Shown piece by piece: positions 15,070 through 21,515 of a stretch of 21,515 nucleotides of DNA. The translations under genes and the position numbers were made by a program. The notes under the pieces were generated by a model. That model was not told the DNA's origin. It saw only the letters and a list, made by a program, of their open reading frames with translations, and did no database searches. Within the stretch, counting starts at the first letter, position 1. Every line of letters starts with the position of its first letter. Source of the DNA: Akkermansiaceae bacterium. Its GTDB lineage: Bacteria > Verrucomicrobiota > Verrucomicrobiia > Verrucomicrobiales > Akkermansiaceae. Location: assembly GCA_018676385.1 (NCBI GenBank), contig JABHEX010000262.1, positions 1 to 21,515 of the forward strand. Reading direction: 5' to 3'.

Positions 15070-16227
15070 TTACTCGGGAATTGAGTGATAGATTTGCTCT
15101 AGAGTAAGTACACCATAAGCAGTAACCAAGACAGGATCGCTCTCCCACCATCTTGCGTTGGCGCTGTTGAGCCATGATCCATCTTCTCGCTGTTTTGAGA
15201 GAAGTTGGTTACCAAGATCAGGACGCCAGTCGGCTTCCCTACCGTCTTTGAGTTTTAGTTTGTCGATATTGGCTGCAGCAAGCGCTTTCGCCATTGCATG
15301 ATAATAGTAATAGAGCCCTTGCTGACCTAGTTCGGGATGTTCTTTGGTTGCCAAGCCGGCATTTTCTTTCACGGAATAATGTTCGCTCAGCCACTTTTTA
15401 ACGGCCTTGACGCGTATGTCCTTCTCGTCAAGGTCGGCATAAATCAATGAGACTAGTCCGGCGTAGGACATTGAACCGTAGCCCCGGAGCTGCTCAGTTC
15501 CGTCGGGTAGTACGTAGGGATCAGCCTTTGAGCCACCGACGTAGTAGTTGAATGAGCCATCATTGCTAATGCCCTCAGTCTTGTTGGTTTCTTTGAGGTT
15601 TTGCACGCGAGAAACAAATCCAATTAAGGCATCCCAGTCTAGTTCAGGTTGTTTGCCATTGGCGTTGTCACGGGCGATGTGGCGGGAGAGCCTTAGTGCC
15701 TCGATTGATAGGTGGGTGTTGGAAAGATCCGAGTGCTTGTAAGTACCGCCGTAGCCAATTCCACCCAGGTGTTTTTTGTCGAGGTCGCCGAGGTTGCCCG
15801 GGGTAGCCTGCATAGCAATCAGGTAATTACGGGCTTTAAGGATAGCGGGGTGGTATTTATTATTCCCTGATGCCACCAGCGCAACAATGGACGTGGCTGT
15901 GTTGTAGGTAGCGAGTCCTGATCCATAAATCCCACCATCTTCTTTTTGTTGCTTTGCCAGCCAGTCTAGGCCTTTGCGAACGTAATCAGCATCCTTGTAG
16001 GTGGGGGAACGCAGCGCACAGCTCAAGGCGAGAGCTGTGTATGCAGGATAATTAGCATCTCTCCAGAAGCCTTTGGGGTCTTGTTGTGTCTTGAGATAGG
16101 CGTTGCCGCGTTCAATAGCTCGTTTGCTCTCCAGTTTAATTGATAGCAATGGTTTGTCACTGCGTTGCGCAGCGAGTGGTAGGCAGGTAGCGATACTTAA
16201 GGTGAGAATGGAGCTTACAATTTTCAT
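15070..16227 (-). CDS. Secreted terpene-cyclase/prenyltransferase-like repeat protein
   Basis: This 385-residue protein has an N-terminal signal peptide (MKIVSSILTLSIATCLPLAA, cleavage likely before Gln21) and then repeats of the squalene-cyclase/prenyltransferase alpha-toroid type. Each repeat carries a QW-like pattern: YLKTQQDPKGFW, WLAKQQKEDGGIYGSG, YLIAMQATPGNLGD, and LLSKQREDGSW near the C-terminus. The DxDD catalytic motif of squalene-hopene cyclases is not seen, so this is probably not a cyclase. A glycine-rich SYAGLVSLIYADL segment lies in the middle. I chose the ATG at 16227 because it starts the signal peptide; an upstream extension to 16281 would put a His/Pro/Ser-rich stretch in front of it. 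Location should be periplasmic or extracellular. Such proteins are common in Verrucomicrobia and Planctomycetes; substrate unknown. Confidence 0.85.
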   Translation of the reverse strand: MKIVSSILTLSIATCLPLAAQRSDKPLLSIKLESKRAIERGNAYLKTQQDPKGFWRDANYPAYTALALSCALRSPTYKDADYVRKGLDWLAKQQKEDGGIYGSGLATYNTATSIVALVASGNNKYHPAILKARNYLIAMQATPGNLGDLDKKHLGGIGYGGTYKHSDLSNTHLSIEALRLSRHIARDNANGKQPELDWDALIGFVSRVQNLKETNKTEGISNDGSFNYYVGGSKADPYVLPDGTEQLRGYGSMSYAGLVSLIYADLDEKDIRVKAVKKWLSEHYSVKENAGLATKEHPELGQQGLYYYYHAMAKALAAANIDKLKLKDGREADWRPDLGNQLLSKQREDGSWLNSANARWWESDPVLVTAYGVLTLEQIYHSIPE

Positions 16228-16378
16228 ATCGTTATGGTGTGAATGTGGCGGAGATTTAGGGTGCGATGAGCGGCGAGGCAACCACGGTATGAGGTGAATA
16301 TGATTCAGCGTCGTCCTTTATAATAACGTAGTTGAACGATTATTCTTTGCTTTTTTCAGAGGAAATCTCTGATGTCGT

Positions 16379-17308
16379 TTAATCTTGCTCGGCGAGCCAA
16401 CGCTCCACTTCGATGGCAGCAGCGCATCCTTGGCCAGCGGCAGTGATAGCCTGTCGGTATTCCGTATCAGAAATATCACCAGCGGCGTAAATGCCCTCCA
16501 CGCTTGTTCGGGTGCCTTGCATTTGAAGGATGTAGCCATTTTCATCTGTTTCCACCAGCCCATTTAGAAAACTGCTATTTGGGGTGTGTCCGATGGCCAT
16601 GAACACGCCCTCGACTTCGAGTTCTGAGGTGTCACCCGTCTGGGTGTCAGCAAGCTCAACAGCGCGGATGTCTCCCTTTTCGTTGGTTAAATACTGCTTG
16701 ATACCGGAGTTCCAGATGACTTCAATTTTTTCATGCTCAAGTGCACGTTGAGCCATGATCTTGGATGCGCGGAGCTCATCGCGACGAACGATCAGGTGCA
16801 CTTTGCTAGCGAACTTTGTTAAGAATGTCGCTTCCTCACAGGCGGAGTCACCTCCGCCCACAACGCAGACCGGAACGTCGCGGTAGAAGGCTCCGTCACA
16901 AGTCGCGCATGCAGTCAGTCCATGGCCACCTTTAGTCAGTTCCTCTTCGCCTGGAAGCCCGAGATAGCGAGCTGAGGCGCCAGAACAAATGATGACAGCC
17001 TTGGTCTTGATATCCTTAGAACCCACCTTGAGGGTGAATGTGCCGTCATCTTCCTTGGTGACGGTTTCTACCTGACCAAATTCGACGCGGGTACCGAATC
17101 GTTCCGCCTGTTGCTGCATGCTAACCATTAACTCGGGACCGGTAATTCCCTCGGGGAATCCGGGGAAATTTTCCACATCCGTTGTTGTGGTTAGTTGTCC
17201 TCCTGGTTGGGTGCCAGTGAGGATAAGCGGGTTGAGATCTGCGCGGGCGGCGTAGATGGCTGCGGTGTATCCGGCAGGGCCGGTTCCTATGATGATGACG
17301 TTTTCCAT
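16379..17308 (-). CDS. trxB: Thioredoxin reductase (NADPH)
   Basis: TrxB transfers electrons from NADPH through FAD and a disulfide to thioredoxin in the cytoplasm. The 309 residues are the family's normal length. The FAD-binding GTGPAG is at 8-13, PGGQLTTTTDVENFPGFP at 35-52, the redox-active pair at Cys134 and Cys137 in ACATCDGAFYRD, the NADPH-binding GGGDSA at 151-156 with VRRDELR at 174-180, and AAGDISD at 275-281. I chose the ATG at 17308 because the Rossmann strand starts at once; the frame stays open to 17356 but that part has no family match. No thioredoxin gene is next to it. It appears to be monocistronic; 151 bp separate it from the cyclase-like gene downstream. Certain. Confidence 0.97.
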   Translation of the reverse strand: MENVIIIGTGPAGYTAAIYAARADLNPLILTGTQPGGQLTTTTDVENFPGFPEGITGPELMVSMQQQAERFGTRVEFGQVETVTKEDDGTFTLKVGSKDIKTKAVIICSGASARYLGLPGEEELTKGGHGLTACATCDGAFYRDVPVCVVGGGDSACEEATFLTKFASKVHLIVRRDELRASKIMAQRALEHEKIEVIWNSGIKQYLTNEKGDIRAVELADTQTGDTSELEVEGVFMAIGHTPNSSFLNGLVETDENGYILQMQGTRTSVEGIYAAGDISDTEYRQAITAAGQGCAAAIEVERWLAEQD

Positions 17309-17636
17309 GGTATTGAGAGTCGTGACGCGCGGGATTATGCCGCGAAATGTTGTCACCGCAAGTGGTTTCCTTTTTTCTTGCGAGCTTTCTGGTTGGCGAC
17401 CTTGTCAGGCTGAGTATTGTGCACGTTCTTGTTCGTAGATAGGACTTAAGAAAGTGTTTGTTTGAAACACCAATTGCACCTCCAAACTACTACCGTAATT
17501 TATCACATTACGTCAAAAGGACGATTCACACATGAATGCCTTATGCATTACCTCTCTGTGTGGAATACATGTGGCAATCTACCTTGCTTTTTTGCACGAT
17601 TATGACATGAAAGGCATGCGGCAATCGGCTGCTGTT
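17309..17636. other. Divergent intergenic region between trxB and trkA (328 bp)
   Basis: The region holds no independent gene that I can support. The first 165 bp (to about 17470) show nothing clear. A possible plus-strand promoter lies at 17474-17501. From 17532 the frame of trkA is open upstream of its usual start, with AAAAGGA (17515-17521) placed 10 nt before an ATG at 17532. So up to 35 extra codons of trkA may be translated. The trxB promoter must also lie here, but I see no convincing one. Confidence 0.6.
17474..17501 (+). promoter_or_regulatory. Possible promoter of trkA-trkH
   Basis: TTGCAC (17474-17479) and TAATTT (17496-17501) are 16 bp apart. The match is moderate. Transcription would start near 17508, upstream of the AAAAGGA site and of every candidate trkA start. 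Confidence 0.35.
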
Positions 17637-18983
17637 ATGAAAATCATCATTGTAGGAGCTGGGGAAATTGGGCGTCACCTTGCGGTCTCGTTGGCGCGTG
17701 AATCTCATAGTATTGTAGTTATTGAGTATGATACCAAGGTAGCAGAAGAGCTTGAACAGCAAATTGATGGGCGTGTGTTGACTGGCAATGGGGCCACTGC
17801 AAATTTGCTAATTGAAGCGGGTGTTGCAGAGTGTGAGCTGTTTCTTGCGCTTACCAGTGATAGCACAGTGAACCTGATGGCCGCGTCGATGGCTAAAAAA
17901 TTCGAGGCACAAAAAGTAATTGCTCGAGTACACCCGGGCTTGCAGCGTGAAGAATGGCTGTTTGATTACCGTGGGCATTTTGGGATCGACCATATTTTCA
18001 GCTCTGAGCGATTGAGTGCCATTGAGTTGTCAAAATTTGTGCGAAATCCAGACTCGCTGATGGTGGAGGAGATTGCGCGTGGCCGAATTGAGGTGCAGCA
18101 AGTTCGTGTTAGTAAGTATAGTGATGCGGTCGGTAAAAAGCTAAAGGATCTAAAAGCTCCTGAGCGAACCCGTGTGGCGGCGATCACGCGAGGCGGCGAG
18201 CATTTTGTTCCGTCTGCAGAAGACGCCATGGCGGCGGGTGACATCGTGACGATTTTTGGTGATCCTAACAGACTTAGAAAACTTGCTATGCGACTGCAAA
18301 AGGGCAGCGGGCACGAGGAGGCGCTTCGTGTTGTTATCTTCGGTGGCGGTGAATATGGGTTTTCGCTTGCGCAGATGTTAGAGGGCTTCAACTGTAAAGT
18401 TAGGATTCTTGAGATAGACCCTAAAAGGGCTCAAGAGCTAACAGGATTACTTGCTGATACAACAGTGCTGCATGCAGATGGCACCGTGCTATCAGAGTTG
18501 GAGGAAGAACAGGTGGGTGAAGCAGATTTTTTCATAGCCACAAGTGGAAGCGATGAGGACAATGTAATGACCTGCTTGCAGGCAAATAACCTAGGGTCAA
18601 AGAACTGCCTGACACTTATCCATCGCGCTGATTACGCTGATGCTATTAGTGCTAGCGGGCGGCACTTTGGAGTCCTGGCTGCTGTTAGTCCACGAGAGGC
18701 AACACGCCGCGAACTGGAGCGGTTTCTAACATCGGATCGTTTTCATACAGTGAAGAAAATGGGAGCTGGTGAAGTGATTGAGACAGTGGTCTCAAGTGGC
18801 TCAATTGCTGCTGAACATATGGTCAGTGAGATTGAGTGGCCAGAGGGTTGTATCTTAGTCGCACGCATGCGTGGGCTGCAGGCAATCGTTCCTGGCCCTG
18901 AAGATACACTTAAACCTGGCGATACCATATACGCAATGGTGGCACCCAAAGTGAGGAAGAAATTCTTAAAGCTAGTTCGCTAA
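17637..18983 (+). CDS. trkA: Trk potassium uptake system, NAD(H)-binding regulatory subunit TrkA
   Basis: TrkA is a peripheral cytoplasmic protein that binds nucleotides and gates the TrkH potassium channel. The 448 residues contain two tandem RCK units, each an NAD-binding Rossmann fold plus a TrkA-C domain. The first opens with MKIIIVGAGEIGRHLAVSL (GAGEIG at 7-12, acidic Glu30 ending strand 2). The second has VVIFGGGEYGFSLAQM (GGGEYG at 236-241) with acidic Glu259 in a matching place. Residues RDxxHR-type contacts appear as LTLIHRADY. I chose the ATG at 17637 because it matches the family N-terminus. The frame is open to an ATG at 17532 with an upstream AAAAGGA, so a 35-residue hydrophobic extension is a real alternative. 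trkH follows 15 nt later: one operon. Confidence 0.95.
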   Translation: MKIIIVGAGEIGRHLAVSLARESHSIVVIEYDTKVAEELEQQIDGRVLTGNGATANLLIEAGVAECELFLALTSDSTVNLMAASMAKKFEAQKVIARVHPGLQREEWLFDYRGHFGIDHIFSSERLSAIELSKFVRNPDSLMVEEIARGRIEVQQVRVSKYSDAVGKKLKDLKAPERTRVAAITRGGEHFVPSAEDAMAAGDIVTIFGDPNRLRKLAMRLQKGSGHEEALRVVIFGGGEYGFSLAQMLEGFNCKVRILEIDPKRAQELTGLLADTTVLHADGTVLSELEEEQVGEADFFIATSGSDEDNVMTCLQANNLGSKNCLTLIHRADYADAISASGRHFGVLAAVSPREATRRELERFLTSDRFHTVKKMGAGEVIETVVSSGSIAAEHMVSEIEWPEGCILVARMRGLQAIVPGPEDTLKPGDTIYAMVAPKVRKKFLKLVR

Positions 18984-18998
18984 TAGACTGACCAAATA

Positions 18999-20513
18999 AT
19001 GAATTTCCGTATTTTAGCTAAGTTCCTGGGCGCGTTACTGATTCTTACCAGTATTGCTATGCTCGCATGTGGTATATTTGCTGTTTTGGATACAGTGTCG
19101 GGAGAGTCAGCGGCTGTATCATCGCTTTTCCTGTCAGCAGGTATCGTTTTTTTGAGCGGTGTGCTGCTCATGCTCTGTGGCATTGGGAAAATTGATCGTG
19201 TCCCTCGTCGAGAGGGTATTGCAGTTGTCGGGTTGGGATGGATCCTATGCGGTCTTGTTGGTAGTTTACCGTATATGCTTGGAGAACCTCGGATGGAGTT
19301 TCCGGATGCATTTTTTGAATCGGTTTCAGGTTTTACAACTACTGGTTCAACTGTGATGGGAACTGATCATACAACGGGGAATGACATAGAATCATGGCCA
19401 AGGGGTATTCTCATGTGGCGATCTGTTACACAGTGGCTTGGTGGTATGGGTATTCTGGTGCTTTTTGTGGCTCTGCTATCTTACTTGGGAATGGGATCAA
19501 AATCTATGTTCCGAAATGAGTCATCCTTTCAGACTGGTGAGGCCTACACGGCACGGATCAGAGACACGGCGTTGACTCTTTGGAAGTTGTATCTTTGTGT
19601 TACTCTCATCTGTATTGCTGGGTTACTTGCACTCGGGTTGTCTCCGTATAATGCAATTTCTCATGCTTTTACTGTGGTATCTACGGGTGGCTTTAGTCCA
19701 CATAATCAGAGTATCGGTCATTACGCATCTTGGGGGAATAGTTGGTTGATTGAACTGTGGCTGAGCATTTTTATGATCATCTGTAGTATAAGCTTTCTGG
19801 TATGGGTGGTATTATTGCGTAAAAGGTGGCAGCGTCTACGAGCTGAGGAAGAGGGGAAGCTATTCATTCTCATCTTCATGGTGGCATCAGTGGTTATTGC
19901 ATGGAACTTAACAGAAATAGGGGGAGGGGGGCCGATGAATTTCCTCACAGCACTTCGTCATAGCTGGTTCAATGTGCTGTCTGTATTTTCGACCACTGGG
20001 TATAGCACGGTAGATTATGCAGCATGGCCTGGCGATACACTGGTGTTGCTTGCTGCTCTGATGATTTTAGGTGGCTGTTCCGGTTCCACATCAGGAGGTG
20101 TCAAGGTGAGCCGGTTTATAGTTTTGTTGAAGACCGCGCGCTTTGAAATTGTCCGCGCGTTCAGACCGCATCAGGTGTTCCGCATGCATGTCAACGGCAA
20201 CGCTTTGGGTGAGGCAGAGCGATTACAGACAGTGGTTTTTCTGGCTCTTTTTGGATTAATCTTCATCGCGGCATGTTTTTTAGTTTCATTGTTAGAAGTG
20301 ACGCATGGCATGGATATGATCAGTGCCTTTGGTTGTGTGATTGCTACTATTGCCAACATTGGACCTGGTTTTGGATCTGTCGGGCCGGCAGAGAATTTTG
20401 GGCATCTTGGAGGGGTTACAAAAATATTTTTAGCGATGTTGATGATTCTTGGGCGTCTCGAGCTTTACGCAATCCTCGTGCTTTTCATGCCTTCCGTGTG
20501 GCGAAAATACTAG
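18999..20513 (+). CDS. trkH: Trk potassium uptake system, channel subunit TrkH
   Basis: TrkH is the inner-membrane K+ translocating subunit, gated by TrkA. The 504 residues form the expected four M1-pore-M2 repeats. The four filter loops are visible: TTTGST (113-118), VSTGGFS (227-233), FSTTGYST (330-337) and ANIGPGFGS (452-460). The intramembrane gating loop of the third repeat reads GGCSGSTSGGVK (358-369). RSVTQWLGGMGI (141-152), conserved in the family, follows the first pore loop. Filter glycines at 116, 230, 334 and 455 are all present, so the channel should be selective for K+. It begins 15 nt after trkA and has no clear Shine-Dalgarno site. Its TAG stop overlaps the stop of the convergent yqgE gene. 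Certain. Confidence 0.97.
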   Translation: MNFRILAKFLGALLILTSIAMLACGIFAVLDTVSGESAAVSSLFLSAGIVFLSGVLLMLCGIGKIDRVPRREGIAVVGLGWILCGLVGSLPYMLGEPRMEFPDAFFESVSGFTTTGSTVMGTDHTTGNDIESWPRGILMWRSVTQWLGGMGILVLFVALLSYLGMGSKSMFRNESSFQTGEAYTARIRDTALTLWKLYLCVTLICIAGLLALGLSPYNAISHAFTVVSTGGFSPHNQSIGHYASWGNSWLIELWLSIFMIICSISFLVWVVLLRKRWQRLRAEEEGKLFILIFMVASVVIAWNLTEIGGGGPMNFLTALRHSWFNVLSVFSTTGYSTVDYAAWPGDTLVLLAALMILGGCSGSTSGGVKVSRFIVLLKTARFEIVRAFRPHQVFRMHVNGNALGEAERLQTVVFLALFGLIFIAACFLVSLLEVTHGMDMISAFGCVIATIANIGPGFGSVGPAENFGHLGGVTKIFLAMLMILGRLELYAILVLFMPSVWRKY

Positions 20514-21067
20514 TTTACGAAGATGTCATCTGGGGCCTCCGCGAGAATTTTGTGATACGGTGAGATATGACAGAGCATCTCTGCCCAAAGTTTTTGTTCG
20601 TGCTCAGATTGCAGTATTTGTTCCTCTGGCAATGTGGTAATCCAAGATTTTTTTTGAAGTTCGTGTTCGAGCTGTCCTCGAGTCCATCCTGAATATCCTG
20701 CAAAGGCGCGAACAAGGGTGCCTGGTTGTTGGGTACGGATAATAGCATTTCTTGCTGAGATACGTGTCGCAAAGTGTAGGTGATGGTCTTTGGCCCATAA
20801 TGCTGCAAATGTCAGGTGCTCTTGTCCAACAGGCCCCCCTAGATGAACACGTATATTTTTGAGTGGAGCAAACTCATCCGAGGTCAGTAGGTCACCTACT
20901 GTTTGGTCTGTTGGCCGATTCAAGATGAATCCGCAGGCACCCTCTTCACGATTGTGCTCCGCCAGCAATATTACGCTCTTACGAAACAGGCCCTCGCGTA
21001 GAGATGGGTCAGCAAGGAGAATATGTCCCTCTAGTTGAATTGGGGCGTCAGGTATTTCTTCACACAT
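20510..21067 (-). CDS. yqgE: YqgE/AlgH family protein (UPF0301)
   Basis: The family has a known fold but no established biochemical role; AlgH was first named in Pseudomonas as a regulator of alginate production. The 185 residues match the usual length and show the family pattern: GHILLADPSLREGLFRKSV (14-32), then ACGFILNRPTDQTVGDLL (43-60), VHLGGPVGQEHLTF (74-87) and VRAFAGYSGWTRGQLEHEL (118-136). No signal peptide is present, so it is cytoplasmic. It is convergent with trkH, the two stop codons lying on the same CTAG (20510-20513). It is divergent from the lipoprotein gene at 21166. The usual gammaproteobacterial neighbour (yqgF/ruvX) is not seen here. No Shine-Dalgarno sequence precedes the start. 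Confidence 0.93.
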   Translation of the reverse strand: MCEEIPDAPIQLEGHILLADPSLREGLFRKSVILLAEHNREEGACGFILNRPTDQTVGDLLTSDEFAPLKNIRVHLGGPVGQEHLTFAALWAKDHHLHFATRISARNAIIRTQQPGTLVRAFAGYSGWTRGQLEHELQKKSWITTLPEEQILQSEHEQKLWAEMLCHISPYHKILAEAPDDIFVN

Positions 21068-21165
21068 GAGTAGGTTGCTCGATCATTGTATATGATGCTG
21101 AGATATTGCCAAGTCTGGAGCACTTACACATTGCCAAATGGTGAGCTTTTGTGAAGCATATACCC

Positions 21166-21515
21166 ATGAAATGGTTTTTTGGGGCTCTTTGTTTAGCGAC
21201 TATCGTCTCGTGTAATCAGCTTGGCGTGATCACGGGTATGAATGCTCAAAACAAGGCACTCAATGAAGCTGGGTCATCTGGCCTTGATGCTTATCGTGCT
21301 GCCGGTGGTCGTATTAGCGGGTTGGGAGCATTTGAAACTAATGCCGGTATAGCTCGGGTCACGGTTAAGCCGGGTGCAGGGATTGCCCCAGAAAGAGATA
21401 TCGTATGGGCACCCGCGGATCCTGACCTTCCTATTCCAGGTGAGGAATTTTGGCAAAAAACTGAGAGTAAATCATGGCATGTTAGCCACACCGAAGCCTC
21501 GCGATATTCAAGGCA
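21166..21515 (+). CDS. Predicted lipoprotein, N-terminal part (runs off the window)
   Basis: From the ATG at 21166 the frame is open to the window end (116 codons). The protein starts MKWFFGALCLATIVSCNQLG, a lipoprotein signal with lipobox IVSC and Cys16 as the lipidated residue. The mature part begins NQLGVITGMNAQNKALNEAG, then a Gly/Ala-rich stretch, then APADPDLPIPGEEFWQ. That last part suggests a periplasmic-facing domain, but I do not recognise a family. The Cys-less mature region and lack of hydrophobic segments suit a soluble lipid-anchored protein. The start is supported by the signal peptide; only a weak GAAG lies upstream. The C-terminal part is outside the window, so its length is unknown. 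Confidence 0.8.
   Translation, partial: MKWFFGALCLATIVSCNQLGVITGMNAQNKALNEAGSSGLDAYRAAGGRISGLGAFETNAGIARVTVKPGAGIAPERDIVWAPADPDLPIPGEEFWQKTESKSWHVSHTEASRYSR

Noticed and set aside
16357..16371. Small hairpin (CAGAG, loop GAAAT, CTCTG) just after trxB
   Set aside because: On the trxB strand it is followed by A residues, not T, so the polarity is wrong for an intrinsic terminator.
17966..18391. A 141-codon open frame on the minus strand inside trkA
   Set aside because: trkA is a certain gene with both RCK domains here; the antisense frame is Ser/Arg/Pro-rich and has no recognisable domain.
1..21515. Search by eye for tRNA genes, CRISPR arrays, insertion sequences, phage genes, toxin-antitoxin pairs and riboswitches
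   Set aside because: None seen. Intergenic spaces are short, gene content is core-like, and base composition shows no obvious break.

Overview
The window is an ordinary chromosomal segment of a Gram-negative bacterium. It most likely comes from the phylum Verrucomicrobiota, perhaps a marine or freshwater member of the Verrucomicrobiales. The evidence is an outer-membrane FadL-type porin, lipoproteins and secreted proteins, a zwf-opcA pair outside Actinobacteria and Cyanobacteria, and several proteins whose closest relatives I recall from Verrucomicrobia: a 161-residue conserved unknown, a helix-turn-helix plus metallo-beta-lactamase fusion, and an unknown protein attached to an ABC exporter. 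The lineage call is recognition by eye, not a search. Most genes have no Shine-Dalgarno sequence, and the one perfect example sits inside an operon.

Layout. Bases 1-614 (minus) hold the 5' part of alanine racemase. Bases 727-2376 (plus) hold a conserved unknown and an exported thioredoxin-fold protein without redox cysteines, and these meet a TauE/SafE permease tail to tail (2373-3125, minus). Bases 3386-6042 (plus) are zwf-opcA, the entry to the oxidative pentose phosphate pathway. A perfect hairpin then separates them from a FadL-like porin (6105-7328, minus) and an HTH-MBL hydrolase (7410-8195, minus). A MutT-type Nudix hydrolase (8238-8630, plus) converges on a metallophosphoesterase (8633-9355, minus). 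Bases 9572-12324 (minus) are a tightly packed ABC-2 export operon: ATPase, permease and an unknown helical protein. Next come a lipoprotein (12447-13226, plus), rpsP (13379-13636, minus), obg (13833-14888, plus), a secreted terpene-cyclase-like repeat protein (15070-16227, minus), trxB (16379-17308, minus), the potassium uptake pair trkA-trkH (17637-20513, plus), a YqgE/AlgH protein (20510-21067, minus), and the start of another lipoprotein (21166 to the window end, plus).

Functional picture. zwf-opcA supplies NADPH, which thioredoxin reductase consumes, although the two loci are far apart and probably regulated separately. TrkA gates the TrkH K+ channel subunit. The ABC operon probably exports or rearranges something at the inner membrane, with its third gene as a dedicated partner. 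The rest are single housekeeping genes.

I found no mobile element, CRISPR array, tRNA, rRNA, phage gene or recognised defence system. The least explained items are the HTH-MBL fusion, the third gene of the ABC operon, the cysteine-less thioredoxin-fold protein beside a lineage-specific unknown, a palindrome placed like an activator site at the porin promoter, and a perfect 20-bp tandem duplication between obg and the cyclase-like gene.
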